From an uncultured Pseudodesulfovibrio sp. (GTDB lineage: Bacteria > Desulfobacterota > Desulfovibrionia > Desulfovibrionales > Desulfovibrionaceae): DNA of 64,000 bases. A model generated the notes under the pieces. It searched no databases and was not told where the DNA came from. It worked only from the letters and a program-made list of their open reading frames with translations. Within the stretch, counting starts at the first letter, position 1, and the number at the start of each line of letters is the position of its first letter. The DNA lies in the NCBI RefSeq assembly GCF_963675635.1, contig NZ_OY776488.1:1095740-1159739 (forward strand). The letters run 5' to 3'. This document shows, piece by piece, positions 1-10,139 of the stretch. The position numbers and the translations under genes were made by a program.

Positions 1-3000
1 CGCCCGGGCTGACATGTGTGACCCACAAATCACCATTACTAGGCGAACCGACATGGTACTCGTTAGCCGGATCAGCCATTTCAGTAGACTCTTTTCCACC
101 AGCTTCAGGTTCTGCAACCTTGACCTGATGGCTCATGATTTCGGAATCAAGCACGTACCTGACAACGGCCATACCATTTTCATCCGGCTCGGAGATATCC
201 AAAATACGCATCCGGTGCGGCTTCATGCAATTGCCCTGAAAATGCAGGACTTCACCCTTCTCCAAGCCCTCAAACCATACATCAACAGGCAGGTTGTTGA
301 TATTGCCGAACTTCTCGCAGAAGTCGATGGTTGTGATGGCATCACCCGGATGATTGAGATACATGACAAACTCTTCGTCGGTCGGACACCTGTGCAGCCG
401 TGTCTGTAACGCTTTCTTTTCCGCCTCCAAATCCACATCGACCAAAGTGGTCAACGGAGATTCCTCTGTGCGTTCCTTGATTGCAATTTCCCACCCTTTG
501 CCGAATGCTGACTGGTAAACCCAGTCTTCCGGGAAGCCGAGTGGCAATTTTCCAAACTTGCCAAGCAACAGATTGCGGAAAGCATCATTGGAATCACGAT
601 ACAAAGCGAGTCTAGCCTCGCGCTCATGACTGGTAAGATCTTCTTCCTTGCACAGCGTAACGATATCCAAAACATTCAGCAGTCTTCGCACCTCACGGCT
701 ACCGCCCCGCTTGTATGCACCTGTCACTGCCAAGAATGCGGTGTTCCAGGTAATCTGCGAACCGGGAGTAACATCGTGATAACGAACTACTTTACGTGTC
801 CCCTCAAGGAACTTGAGCATATATGGCAGAAGCTTGATATAACCTTGTTTGAGAGCCCCTTCCTGCGACGAGGAAGTAGCTCCGCCCGGCATACCGTGGC
901 GGACAACATCGTGATCAATGCCCTGAAAATACGGTGCGGTATAGCGATCGTAATACGGCATAATCTGCTTCAGCTTGAAATTGGTCGACCGAATCATTTC
1001 CTTATCAAGATGCGTCTTCAGGCCAATCTCATCTTCAATGTATGCGGCTGTGGACAGAACTTCTCCCTGACCATACCAACGTACAGATGCGCCGATAGCC
1101 ACGTCAACAATATGAGCACCAGCTTCCGCAGCCGCACCCATGGTCGGAACGAACAAGCCATCAGTATAATGACGATGACTGTGAATAACCAGTTCTGGGT
1201 ACTTGGCTCGGATGGTAGAAATAAGCTCTCGCATGAATCTGGGCGGACAGACGCCGGCCATATCCTTAAGACCGAGAATGATCATCTTCTCAGCCTGCTT
1301 TTTGGTGACACCACCAGCATCAGCACACATGGCGATAATGGAATCGGTTACTTGCAGATACCGATCAACACCAAAGCCCTTGGCCCAGGACAAAGAAATG
1401 GCAGGCTCAAAAATGTTCCGCTTTGAGCTCATGGCAACTTCTGCAAAAGGCCGCATGTTTTCGACGTGGTTCAGGAAGTCAAAACAACGGATAATCTCAT
1501 AATGCTCGTTGATCATTTCGCCGGTCAACCGCATAACGTTCTTCGGCTGCGGTTTGTACCCCAGAACATTGGTAGAACGAACGAGAATCTGCTTCAGCGT
1601 ATTCGGTGCGAACTTGTTCCACTCCGCCGCTTCAGCAAACGGATAAGTCATGTTCGCAAGCATGGCCACATGGAAATGCGCCCCACCACCATTTTCAAGG
1701 GAGAAAAATCCGCATTTATCCAAGGACGGACCAACAATCCGATCTTCAGCCAAACGGAAACGGTTACCACTGTTGGACTGCGTTATATCGCGCGTGGTAG
1801 TATCCGTCATGTGAACAATGCCGCTTTCACGGTCCGTACGCAAAGTGTCCAGAATAGCTTCCCGGTCCATTTTCCGCGAAAAACGAGACTCGAATCCGGT
1901 CGACTTCTCAGGTGGTTCGACTAATTCGAAACGTCCAACCCGCTTATCTTCCCGTCCTCGATACTCACCCAACTGGACATACTTGTTGTAGCCGAGGGCT
2001 GATATTTCAGCCACGAGTCGCATCATGCGCAGGAAATCAGGCTCACGATCAGAGTAATCCATAAGTTCGGCATAATTCTGACGAACAAAATTGGTATCGT
2101 AATCAGCCTCTACAAATTTCTTCTGGTCAATGATCTTGCGATGGAAAGGAAGTGTCGTCTTCAACCCACCGATCATATATTCACGCAGGGCTCGTTTCAT
2201 TAAGGCAACGACCTTATCCCAGGAATTACCATAGGATATCAGCAAGGAAGCTGCAGAGTCGTAGTTAGAGGGGAAACGGTACCCAACACCAACGCAGGAG
2301 TCGATACGGATACCTTGACCACCCGGCGAAACATATCGAGTTATACGCCCGGAGTTGGGATCAAAGTTTTTCTGCGGGTCTTCGCAGTTAATGCGGCACT
2401 GCATGGCCCACTGGTAAGGCTTGGTATCCTTGTCGTTCAAACGCAGCTTTGAACCGAAAGCAATGGCGATCTGCTCTTCGACCAAGTCAATACCATATCG
2501 ACATTCAGTGATGCCATGTTCCACCTGCAAGCGAGTATTTACTTCAATGAGATATGGAACACCCTTGGTATCCACCAAAAACTCCACGGTCGCCAAGGAA
2601 TAATACCCAACGGCCGCAACAAGGCGCCTTGAGTATTCCTTGAGCTGTGCACGCAGTTCCTCGGTGTACTTTGGCCAAGGAGACGGCGTTATCTCGATAA
2701 GCTTCTGGTGATTACGCTGAACCGAGCAGTCTCGTTCATCCATACAAAATACATTGCCATACTGATCAGCGATAACCTGAATCTCGATATGACGAACAGA
2801 AGTCAGCAGTTTTTCTACATAGAGACGCGGATTGCCGAATGAAGCCTGTGCCAACGCGGAAGCTTTGGAAAAAGCATTTTCAAGATCTTCATCCTGATAG
2901 ACCTCATAAATACCACGACCACCACCGCCACCCTCGGCCTTGAGCATGACAGGAAATCCGATCTCCTTGGCAATTTCCCGGGCTTCGGGAATTGACACCG

Positions 3001-3445
3001 CCCCTTCGGAGCCAGGAACAACCGGCACCCCTTGCTCAATGGCAAGCTTACGGACTGCGACCTTGTTACCAAGAATACGCATAGGTTCCTGTTCAGGACC
3101 AATGAAAAGAATCCCGGCTTCCTTGCACTTGGCAGGGAAAGAATCGTCCTCGGCCCCAAACCCCCAACCGGGATGAATGGCGACAACGTCTTTGGCCTTG
3201 GCTTCACGAATGACACGGTCCAGATCGAGATAAGCACGAGGATCGGAACCAAGCATAAGCAGCTCATTGGCTCCCGATGTTGCGGGGGAAGTTTTATCAA
3301 CGTCTGTGGCGGTCATAATCGCCTTCGCGTTGAACATTTCAGTAATGGAACGACAAATGCGCCGTGCAGGGATACCCCGGTTGGCTACAAGTATGCGCTT
3401 CCCTTTGACCTCTTCAAGCACCTCTTCAAAGGACTTCGGCTTCAT
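1..3445 (-). CDS. pyc: Pyruvate carboxylase, partial (C-terminus beyond window)
   Basis: Carboxylates pyruvate to oxaloacetate with ATP and bicarbonate, the anaplerotic step. The minus frame is open from an ATG at 3445 (AGGAGA upstream) to the window edge, 1148 codons. The N-terminal third is a biotin carboxylase ATP-grasp domain (KAEGGGGGRG near residue 165). The carboxyltransferase domain follows, with RDITQS near 540, SLENGGGAHF near 585, LGLKDMAG with the expected carbamylated lysine near 720, and HSHRH for the metal histidines. The last residues, VGSPSNGDLWV, begin the biotinyl domain, so the biotin lysine lies outside. The carboxyltransferase motifs are divergent from textbook pyruvate carboxylase (RDAHQS, HTHDT). 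It follows birA by 68 bases, so the ligase and its target are probably co-expressed. Confidence 0.9.
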   Translation of the reverse strand, partial: MKPKSFEEVLEEVKGKRILVANRGIPARRICRSITEMFNAKAIMTATDVDKTSPATSGANELLMLGSDPRAYLDLDRVIREAKAKDVVAIHPGWGFGAEDDSFPAKCKEAGILFIGPEQEPMRILGNKVAVRKLAIEQGVPVVPGSEGAVSIPEAREIAKEIGFPVMLKAEGGGGGRGIYEVYQDEDLENAFSKASALAQASFGNPRLYVEKLLTSVRHIEIQVIADQYGNVFCMDERDCSVQRNHQKLIEITPSPWPKYTEELRAQLKEYSRRLVAAVGYYSLATVEFLVDTKGVPYLIEVNTRLQVEHGITECRYGIDLVEEQIAIAFGSKLRLNDKDTKPYQWAMQCRINCEDPQKNFDPNSGRITRYVSPGGQGIRIDSCVGVGYRFPSNYDSAASLLISYGNSWDKVVALMKRALREYMIGGLKTTLPFHRKIIDQKKFVEADYDTNFVRQNYAELMDYSDREPDFLRMMRLVAEISALGYNKYVQLGEYRGREDKRVGRFELVEPPEKSTGFESRFSRKMDREAILDTLRTDRESGIVHMTDTTTRDITQSNSGNRFRLAEDRIVGPSLDKCGFFSLENGGGAHFHVAMLANMTYPFAEAAEWNKFAPNTLKQILVRSTNVLGYKPQPKNVMRLTGEMINEHYEIIRCFDFLNHVENMRPFAEVAMSSKRNIFEPAISLSWAKGFGVDRYLQVTDSIIAMCADAGGVTKKQAEKMIILGLKDMAGVCPPRFMRELISTIRAKYPELVIHSHRHYTDGLFVPTMGAAAEAGAHIVDVAIGASVRWYGQGEVLSTAAYIEDEIGLKTHLDKEMIRSTNFKLKQIMPYYDRYTAPYFQGIDHDVVRHGMPGGATSSSQEGALKQGYIKLLPYMLKFLEGTRKVVRYHDVTPGSQITWNTAFLAVTGAYKRGGSREVRRLLNVLDIVTLCKEEDLTSHEREARLALYRDSNDAFRNLLLGKFGKLPLGFPEDWVYQSAFGKGWEIAIKERTEESPLTTLVDVDLEAEKKALQTRLHRCPTDEEFVMYLNHPGDAITTIDFCEKFGNINNLPVDVWFEGLEKGEVLHFQGNCMKPHRMRILDISEPDENGMAVVRYVLDSEIMSHQVKVAEPEAGGKESTEMADPANEYHVGSPSNGDLWVTHVSPG

Positions 3446-3513
3446 GGAATTCACTGGTCTCCTAGACAGAAATAACTACACACGGAATTCAACCGCCCCG
3501 CAGAAAACGGGAT

Positions 3514-4410
3514 TTAGAGAGGAAAAATCGAACCTGAAAACAGAACCGTTTCTTCTCCACCACGCAAAACAACGAGCCCACCTTGAGGGGAAAGGCCTAC
3601 TATCACAGCTTCATATGAATTTAGGTTCCCCTCATGGACTTGAATGGTTTGCCCCATCCAAGCCAGCCTATTCTCAATACTACGAATAAATTGAGTAGGC
3701 GGAATCTCGTCAAGCATGACTGCATACACATTTTTCCCCCGGTTTACAAGGGTTTCAAGGAGGGTCAACGGACCGCCCGTCAACAATGGAATTGTGGCAA
3801 TGCCGGCTGAAGCCGAACAATCATCGCGCATCAGAGCGTCTTCTGGACATCCTGCAAGATTAAGCCCCAGCCCCAAAATAATAAGATCATTTCGTTCTTC
3901 AATGAGCATTCCACCAATTTTTCGGCCACCCTGAAGAATATCATTCGGCCACTTAAGCTGAACGGATGCCCCAAGGGACTCCAAAGCATCAGCAAACAGA
4001 GATCCTGCAACCAATGGCAGTAGGTTTGACAATGATTCAGCCCATACCCCGGCAGTCGGTGGTTTTGGCAGAACAATTGAAGCGTGCAAATTACCGGGCA
4101 GGGAAACCCATGGTCGACGCAGTTGTCCTCTGCCGCCTTTCTGCACAACGCTGATTACGGCTCCCCAATCACTCAAGAGATCATTTCCCGCCATCTCACG
4201 GACCACGTCCATTGTCGTTGCACACTCTTGAATAACAACAATGGTTGCCCCGCAATCCTGACTCGCACGAAGCCATTCCCGGCCAAAACCACATGCACTG
4301 CCGCAAGAACGCCAGGGCCCGGAAGCTGTCACATCAGCACCCCACGAGATATGGGTTGCCGCCAGTTGTTCAGGCGTACCTTCTGCGAGAAAAATACCTT
4401 GTGGAATCAT
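3514..4410 (-). CDS. birA: Biotin--[acetyl-CoA-carboxylase] ligase
   Basis: Attaches biotin to carrier lysines; here the evident target is the pyruvate carboxylase encoded next downstream. The 298-residue protein has the ligase core: a biotin-loop variant GGRGQLRRPW near 132-141, KWPNDILQGGRKIGGMLIE near 192-210 and LGLGLN, then a C-terminal SH3-like domain. The first ~55 residues do not look like the winged helix of repressor-type BirA, so it is probably an enzyme only. The biotin loop departs from the usual GRGRxGRxW. Start is the ATG at 4410, about 27 bases from the divergent cca start, so the two genes share a short promoter region. Confidence 0.88.
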   Translation of the reverse strand: MIPQGIFLAEGTPEQLAATHISWGADVTASGPWRSCGSACGFGREWLRASQDCGATIVVIQECATTMDVVREMAGNDLLSDWGAVISVVQKGGRGQLRRPWVSLPGNLHASIVLPKPPTAGVWAESLSNLLPLVAGSLFADALESLGASVQLKWPNDILQGGRKIGGMLIEERNDLIILGLGLNLAGCPEDALMRDDCSASAGIATIPLLTGGPLTLLETLVNRGKNVYAVMLDEIPPTQFIRSIENRLAWMGQTIQVHEGNLNSYEAVIVGLSPQGGLVVLRGGEETVLFSGSIFPL

Positions 4411-4437
4411 GAGTTACCTTGTGCTATCGTGTCGATT

Positions 4438-5550
4438 ATGCAGATTTACCTAGCTGGCGGCGCTGTCCGCGATCTCCTGCTCGGCAGGACTATCCACGAC
4501 AGAGATTATCTCGTCATGAATGCAACCCGCGAAGAATTCATGAAGTCATTTCCCGCCGCCAACGAAGTCGGCCTGGCCTTCCCTGTCTTCATATTGGATA
4601 GGACTGAATTTTCATTCCCGCGGGCAGAAACCCTATCTGAAGAATTAAAATCCCGAGACCTGACTGTCAATGCTCAATTGCTCGATGAAGACGGTAAATT
4701 GATCTGCCACCCGCAAGGGCTGGGAGATTTGCACGACAGAGTGCTCCGACCGGCTTCGGAACAAGCGTTTCACATTGACCCGCTGAGAGTGTTCCGTGCG
4801 GCCCGGTTCTGGGCTCAACTCCCGGAATTCACGCCACACGCCGAGTTAAAGGAAGCCATGCGATCAGTTGCGGCTGACGGCCTGCTCGACTCACTGGCCC
4901 CGGACCGCATCGGACAGGAAGTATACAAAGTCCTTTCCGCTCCAGCGCCTGGCAACTTTCTGCGCCTGCTTTCGGAAACCGACTGCCTGTCTCCATGGTT
5001 TGAAGAACTGCGCAACGCCTCCGCAATCACGGCAGGACCGCCCCCCTACCACGACACCCACGTTCTGGAACACATTTGCCGCACCATGGACTCACTGGCC
5101 GGAGATCCGACAGCCGTCTGGATGGGACTTTGCCATGATCTCGGAAAAACGTTGACCTCAAAAGAAAAACTCCCAAGCCATCACGGCCATGATCATGCAG
5201 GAATTCCCCTTGCAGAAAAGCTCGCACAAAAAGTTCGCCTGTCAAATCGACTGAAAATGGCAGGAATGAAAGCCGCACAATGGCATATGATCGCGGCTCA
5301 ATATGATGAGCTACGTTCAGGCACTCAAGTGGACCTGCTCATGGACACATATCTCTCAAACGTTCTGGATCCTCTTTTTGAACTTGTACGAGTGGATCAG
5401 GATAAGGACTTTCGAAACCGCGCCCGCAGGAACCTGACAACCATTCTTGATGTAAAACTCAAACCAGAAGACAGAAATCTTGGAGCAAAATCCGGTGAAA
5501 GACTTCGAGTTTTACGTGCACAGGCCATAGCTCGACGATCACAGAAATGA
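4438..5550 (+). CDS. cca: tRNA nucleotidyltransferase (CCA-adding) with HD domain
   Basis: Adds or repairs the 3' CCA of tRNAs using CTP and ATP. The 370-residue product begins MQIYLAGGAVRD, the class II polymerase-beta nucleotidyltransferase signature, followed by the DRD metal pair (usually DxD) and RDLTVNA. The head/neck region has DPLRVFRAARF. A C-terminal HD domain carries CHDLGK near 235 and downstream histidines, as in the E. coli-type enzyme. The frame stays open upstream to 4084, but that stretch is antisense to birA, and homology begins at the ATG at 4438. Confidence 0.9.
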   Translation: MQIYLAGGAVRDLLLGRTIHDRDYLVMNATREEFMKSFPAANEVGLAFPVFILDRTEFSFPRAETLSEELKSRDLTVNAQLLDEDGKLICHPQGLGDLHDRVLRPASEQAFHIDPLRVFRAARFWAQLPEFTPHAELKEAMRSVAADGLLDSLAPDRIGQEVYKVLSAPAPGNFLRLLSETDCLSPWFEELRNASAITAGPPPYHDTHVLEHICRTMDSLAGDPTAVWMGLCHDLGKTLTSKEKLPSHHGHDHAGIPLAEKLAQKVRLSNRLKMAGMKAAQWHMIAAQYDELRSGTQVDLLMDTYLSNVLDPLFELVRVDQDKDFRNRARRNLTTILDVKLKPEDRNLGAKSGERLRVLRAQAIARRSQK

Positions 5551-5662
5551 CGCTTCCTTTTTGACAATAAATTGTAGAACAGATACATGAGCATCATTCT
5601 GAAAAATAAGTTTTCTACATCATAACCAGAGCAGATCAATACGATTACATGGAGATTCGCCG

Positions 5663-6574
5663 ATGAGACTTGTCACCCGATCTGATTTTGACGGCCTGGC
5701 CTGCGCCACTCTTCTCAAACATCTTGACCTCATAGACGATTATCTTTTTGCCCACCCGAAAGATCTGCAGGATGGCAAGGTTGAAGTAACCCCGAACGAC
5801 ATACTCGCCAACGTTCCCTATGTGGCCGGATGCGGGCTGTGGTTTGATCACCACACCAGTGAAAAAGACCGTTTAGGGGACATTGAATTCGAAGGCGAAA
5901 GCAAGCCACTCCCAAGTTGTGCCCGCGTTATCTACGATTACTACGGGGAAGACAAATTTCCTGAATCATTCAACAACCTCATGGAAGCCGTTGACAAGGT
6001 GGATTCCGCTAATCTGACACCTGAAGAGATCACATCCCCTACCGGCTGGATTCTTTTAGGGTTTGTCATGGACCCAAGGACCGGGTTGGGACGCTACCGG
6101 AACTACCGCATCAGCAACTACCAGCTCATGCTGGATATGATCGAGTACTGTCGTTCCATGACTGCCGAAGAGATCATGAAACAACCTGACGTCAAGGAAC
6201 GGATCGACAGATACTTCGCCGATGAACCCAAGTTCATAGAAATGCTCAAAAACAACACAACGGTTCATGGCAATGCGATTGTTCTGGACTTGAGGAATCA
6301 AGAGCCAATTTACTGCGGCAACAGATTCATGATCTACACCCTGTTTGATCAATGTAATGTCAGTATCCGTGTCATTTGGGGCTTCAAAAAGCAAAACGTT
6401 GTCTTCACCGTGGGCCACTCGATCTTCAACCGTACAAGTAAAACGGACATCGGTTCACTCATGCTCTCATTCGGGGGCGGTGGTCATCGTGCCGTCGGCA
6501 CATGTCAAGTGCCGGAAGAGTCAACTTCAGAGACACTCAAAAAAATGCTCGAACGAATCAACGCTGACGGATAA
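5663..6574 (+). CDS. DHH/DHHA1 family phosphoesterase
   Basis: A 303-residue member of the DHH phosphoesterase superfamily (exopolyphosphatase, NrnA-type nanoRNase and relatives). The N-terminal domain has SDFDG near 7-11 and WFDHH near 56-60, the manganese ligands. The C-terminal DHHA1 domain has GGGGHRAVGTC near 272. GGAG lies eight bases before the ATG. Whether the substrate is polyphosphate, short RNA or a cyclic dinucleotide product cannot be read from sequence. It stands alone, 112 bases after cca. Confidence 0.82.
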   Translation: MRLVTRSDFDGLACATLLKHLDLIDDYLFAHPKDLQDGKVEVTPNDILANVPYVAGCGLWFDHHTSEKDRLGDIEFEGESKPLPSCARVIYDYYGEDKFPESFNNLMEAVDKVDSANLTPEEITSPTGWILLGFVMDPRTGLGRYRNYRISNYQLMLDMIEYCRSMTAEEIMKQPDVKERIDRYFADEPKFIEMLKNNTTVHGNAIVLDLRNQEPIYCGNRFMIYTLFDQCNVSIRVIWGFKKQNVVFTVGHSIFNRTSKTDIGSLMLSFGGGGHRAVGTCQVPEESTSETLKKMLERINADG

Positions 6575-6650
6575 TCTGCAAGTTTTTTCTGTGTTGAGAT
6601 GATTCTGTTCACCAGAGTTCTTCCCGCAACACAACACCTTTGGGGGAAAC

Positions 6651-6682
6651 CAACGACACAGCATTGACTTGCCGTGTCGTTG
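6651..6682. repeat. 9-bp inverted repeat upstream of the fused CoA ligase
   Basis: CAACGACAC at 6651-6659 is exactly complementary to GTGTCGTTG at 6674-6682 with a 14-base loop. No T-run follows, so it is not an obvious terminator. It lies about 135 bases before the CoA-ligase start and could be an operator or an mRNA hairpin. Confidence 0.35.
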
Positions 6683-6815
6683 CTCTCTCAACGCATTCGA
6701 AAACTATATGCGTAGACTTTTTACCCAATAAACTCATAGTGGTGGCACTATGTCGTTTATTCGTGTAAACAACCCCACAATTAAGTACCTCCATATTAAA
6801 TTTCAGGAGCTCGAC

Positions 6816-8894
6816 ATGCTGCTTAATGAACACAAGAGCAAAATCCTTTTCAAGAGAATCGGCATCCCAACTCCCGAGGGACTTGCCGTCCATCCGGGCG
6901 AAGAGGACGACTTCAACCCCGACTTTCCTTTGCCGTGGTTCTTAAAATCACAAGTATTAACAGGAGGACGAGGCAAGGCTGGCGGCATCCTGCGAATTGA
7001 CGACATGGCCGATTTCTCGGCAACAGCCCGCACTCTTTTCGCTTTGAATATCAAGGGCCACTCAGTGCCATTCATACGTGTCGAACCAGGAGCGAGCATC
7101 TCGCGAGAGTTCTATATTTCCCTGACAGTCTCCCGCCCACGCAAATGTATCCTGCTGACGGTGGGACGTGAAGGTGGCGTGGAAATCGAAAAGCTCGGCG
7201 CAGACAATTTGCTTGTTCAAGAAATCAGACTCCCTGGCGGACTGGCTCCTCACCAGATCAGAACCGCCTTCTTTCACTTGGGCCTTGAGAAAAAACAACT
7301 CAAAGAGTTCAACACATTACTGACAAATCTTTTCAATGGGATGCTCGACAACGGATTGCTCATGGCTGAGATCAACCCTTTGATCATCACACCGGACAAT
7401 CACTTCATAGCTTTGGACGGCAAGGTGGAAGTGGACGACAACTATGCCGACCTTGATCCCGAGATGGAGGCCTACTACCAGCGCGAACATGCCACAACTG
7501 AAGAGAATAAAGCCCGCGATGCAGGTCTCTCCTTTGTCGAACTCCCCGGCTGGGTCGGCTTGATGGTCAACGGAGCAGGACTGGCTATGGCGACCATGGA
7601 TCTGCTTAACTTTTCCCAACTGCCTGCTAGCAACTTCCTGGACCTAGGCGGCGCAGCCGATCAAAAACGCATGGAAACGGCACTCAACCTTCTCTTTGAC
7701 GACGCCCAGGCCAAAGCGATATTTATCAACCTTTTCGGTGGCATTTTGTCCTGTGAAAAAGTCGCTCTCGCCATGAAAGGAGCCCTGAAAGGCAAGGCAC
7801 CCAAAAAACCCATCGTAGCCCGTATGTCCGGCAAGGACGCCAAATCAGGACTGGAGATTCTCAAAGATCTCAATGTGGACAATCTGCATATAGCCAGAGA
7901 TATGAAGACAGCCATAGAAATTCTGACCACGCTTAAGCCCACAGATGCGCAGGCTATCGATTTTCCGGCTCCCATGGATCGCCCGGTCGGACAGACTCCG
8001 AAATCGGTCGGCTATACCAATAACGCCGTATTCGGCATTGACAAGGACACCCCCATTCTTGTTCAGGGCATCACAGGGCGCGAAGGCCAGCTCCATACAC
8101 GCCTCATGCAGGAATATGGGGCAAATGTCGTCGCTGGCGTCACTCCGTTCAAGGGCGGTCAGGAAGTACTTGGCGTCCCTGTGTACAATTCCATTGCCGA
8201 GGCAAACCGTTTCCACGAACTTGGTGCAAGCATCATTTTTGTCCCTCCCAGCATGGCAGCCGACGCCGTTTCCGAAGCAGCCTCCAATGAAATACCCTGG
8301 GCTGTCTGCATCACCGAAGGCATCGTCCAGCACGACATGCTTTCAACATTTGAACAGATCAAGAATTCCCCGACTCGCGTTGTCGGCCCAAACACACCGG
8401 GAATCATTGTTCCTGGCAAAACAAAGATTGGCATCCTACCTCCAACGCCCTTCACGTCCGGCCCTGTGGCCATACTCTCCCGTAGCGGCACACTGACCTA
8501 TGAAGTCGCTGACCGCCTGACCTCGGTCGGAATCGGTCAATCCTTATGCGTTGGCATTGGCGGAGACCCTTTCATTGGTGTTAATTTCGTAGATATGTTC
8601 GAGATGATTCGAAATCATGATGAGACTCGCGCTGTAGTAGTACTCGGAGAAATCGGCGGACAGGCAGAAGAAAATCTGGCGAAATACGTCATGAAAACCG
8701 GATTCGACAAGCCGGTCATAGCTTTCATTGCAGGACAAACAGCCCCTCCCGGAAAGCGGTTGGGGCATGCCGGTGCCATTCTCGAAAAAAGCGGAGGCAT
8801 CAAGAGCAAGCTTGAAACGATGAGTAAGGCGGGATTTGCTATCTGCCCAAGCCTTGAGGCTGTTGCAGAAATGACAGCCAAGGCACTGGAATAG
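6816..8894 (+). CDS. Fused succinate--CoA ligase (beta-alpha, SucC-SucD type)
   Basis: Interconverts an acyl-CoA, most likely succinyl-CoA, with its free acid plus nucleotide triphosphate. The 692-residue chain joins two usually separate subunits. Residues ~1-375 are the ATP-grasp beta part (MLLNEHKSK start, [24 protein letters not shown]). Residues ~400-692 are the CoA-binding alpha part ([29 protein letters not shown], and [10 protein letters not shown] with the phosphohistidine). The order is beta then alpha, opposite to ADP-forming acetyl-CoA synthetases. An in-frame start at 6750 exists, but CAGGAGC sits just before the ATG at 6816, where beta-subunit homology begins. Acyl specificity is not shown. 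Confidence 0.85.
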   Translation: MLLNEHKSKILFKRIGIPTPEGLAVHPGEEDDFNPDFPLPWFLKSQVLTGGRGKAGGILRIDDMADFSATARTLFALNIKGHSVPFIRVEPGASISREFYISLTVSRPRKCILLTVGREGGVEIEKLGADNLLVQEIRLPGGLAPHQIRTAFFHLGLEKKQLKEFNTLLTNLFNGMLDNGLLMAEINPLIITPDNHFIALDGKVEVDDNYADLDPEMEAYYQREHATTEENKARDAGLSFVELPGWVGLMVNGAGLAMATMDLLNFSQLPASNFLDLGGAADQKRMETALNLLFDDAQAKAIFINLFGGILSCEKVALAMKGALKGKAPKKPIVARMSGKDAKSGLEILKDLNVDNLHIARDMKTAIEILTTLKPTDAQAIDFPAPMDRPVGQTPKSVGYTNNAVFGIDKDTPILVQGITGREGQLHTRLMQEYGANVVAGVTPFKGGQEVLGVPVYNSIAEANRFHELGASIIFVPPSMAADAVSEAASNEIPWAVCITEGIVQHDMLSTFEQIKNSPTRVVGPNTPGIIVPGKTKIGILPPTPFTSGPVAILSRSGTLTYEVADRLTSVGIGQSLCVGIGGDPFIGVNFVDMFEMIRNHDETRAVVVLGEIGGQAEENLAKYVMKTGFDKPVIAFIAGQTAPPGKRLGHAGAILEKSGGIKSKLETMSKAGFAICPSLEAVAEMTAKALE

Positions 8895-8916
8895 AATTAG
8901 AAGCGAAGTCGAGACG

Positions 8917-10008
8917 CTATTCGGATTCGAACAGCTCTGTCAATTTCCTGAACGCCTGTTCACTCCCAAATTCGGCAAGGACGCGCTCACGTCCGTTGTT
9001 GCCCAACTCCTTTCGGCGTTCTGGAGATACAATCAATGATTCAATTTTATTGGCAAAATCAGTCACGTCTTCGGGGGTTGCCAACAATCCTGTCACGCCA
9101 TCCGCAATGACTTCCGGGTTTGAACTGACATCAAAGGCCACTACTGGCTTCCTTGTGGCCTGCGCTTCAACCAGAGTATATCCAAAGCCTTCCCATAAAG
9201 CCGAATGCGCCAGGATATCGACGGATTGGTAAAACCCTTTTATATCTTTGACAAATCCCAGAAAAAAGATGTTTTTTCCGAGCCCGCGTGTTCGGGCATA
9301 TTCTTTCAGCTCGACCTCAAGCTCTCCGGTGCCGGCAATGAGCAGGCGCACGTCATGTCCTCTTTCCTCCAGCATTCTGACAGCTTCGATGACCATATGC
9401 TGGCCTTTCTGCCGTGTCAGTCGCCCCGCGTTCCCTATGACGACCTCTTTACCTATACGCTGGTAAACCGGAGCTGAAGGACGCTTGTCATACGCAGCAA
9501 AATCATACCCGTTATATATGATCGACACCTTGGAGGTATCGATGAGGTTGGGATTTTCCTTGAGAACGAGGCGCATTGTTTCGTTCGAATTACACACCAT
9601 ACGAGTGATGATCGACTTGAAAAGGAAGCGATTGAACGCAGAGTTTCTGACAGGCACGGCGATACCGCGACGATAAATGATGTTGCGAACTCCAGCGCAA
9701 CGGGCGGCCATCCCCCCGGCCTTGACATCGCTGGGCAGAGAAAAAATAACGGAATCAATAGCATTTCGTCTGAAAAACATGACCAGACGAGCCATCATCA
9801 ACGGGTTGAAAAAACTCAGGTTGCTGACAGAAAATCTATGAACAACGATGTGTTCAAGGCCTTCAAGGCGGTCACCCAACACACTCTTCTCGTTTGCAAC
9901 AACGTGAACAGCATATCCATTACGGCTGGCAATAAGGCTATTCTCATAGACCCAGTGTTCACCACCGCCCCATGCCTTGCCCGTGTTAAAAAAACAGACC
10001 GCTTTCAA
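8917..10008 (-). CDS. Glycosyltransferase, GT4-like (GT-B fold)
   Basis: A 363-residue GT-B enzyme that probably transfers a sugar from a nucleotide donor to a glycolipid or polysaccharide. The N-terminus has the GGGEHWVYENSL acceptor-side loop. The C-terminal donor domain has GNAGRLTRQKGQH near 193, GFVKDIKGFYQSVDILAHSALWEGFGYTLVEAQA near 250 (the EX7E-type motif) and DGVTGLLA. The start is a TTG with GGAGG five bases upstream. No other cell-surface gene is adjacent, so the product is unknown. It converges on the fused CoA ligase. Confidence 0.85.
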   Translation of the reverse strand: MKAVCFFNTGKAWGGGEHWVYENSLIASRNGYAVHVVANEKSVLGDRLEGLEHIVVHRFSVSNLSFFNPLMMARLVMFFRRNAIDSVIFSLPSDVKAGGMAARCAGVRNIIYRRGIAVPVRNSAFNRFLFKSIITRMVCNSNETMRLVLKENPNLIDTSKVSIIYNGYDFAAYDKRPSAPVYQRIGKEVVIGNAGRLTRQKGQHMVIEAVRMLEERGHDVRLLIAGTGELEVELKEYARTRGLGKNIFFLGFVKDIKGFYQSVDILAHSALWEGFGYTLVEAQATRKPVVAFDVSSNPEVIADGVTGLLATPEDVTDFANKIESLIVSPERRKELGNNGRERVLAEFGSEQAFRKLTELFESE

Positions 10009-10139
10009 ATTTTCCTCCGTGCCATCAACTGCATGTTTCCAAAGGCGAGCACCCTAACCGAACTTATTCAAGAGAGGCAAGCACGAAAACACAGAACCCT
10101 CAACCCACAACTCACCGGCAGCTACCGATGATCATCATG

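Noticed and set aside
626..1426. Plus-strand open frame (266 codons) inside pyc
   Set aside because: The opposite strand encodes conserved pyruvate carboxylase motifs throughout this interval.
4084..4437. N-terminal extension of cca
   Set aside because: Low-complexity translation antisense to birA; conserved sequence starts at 4438.
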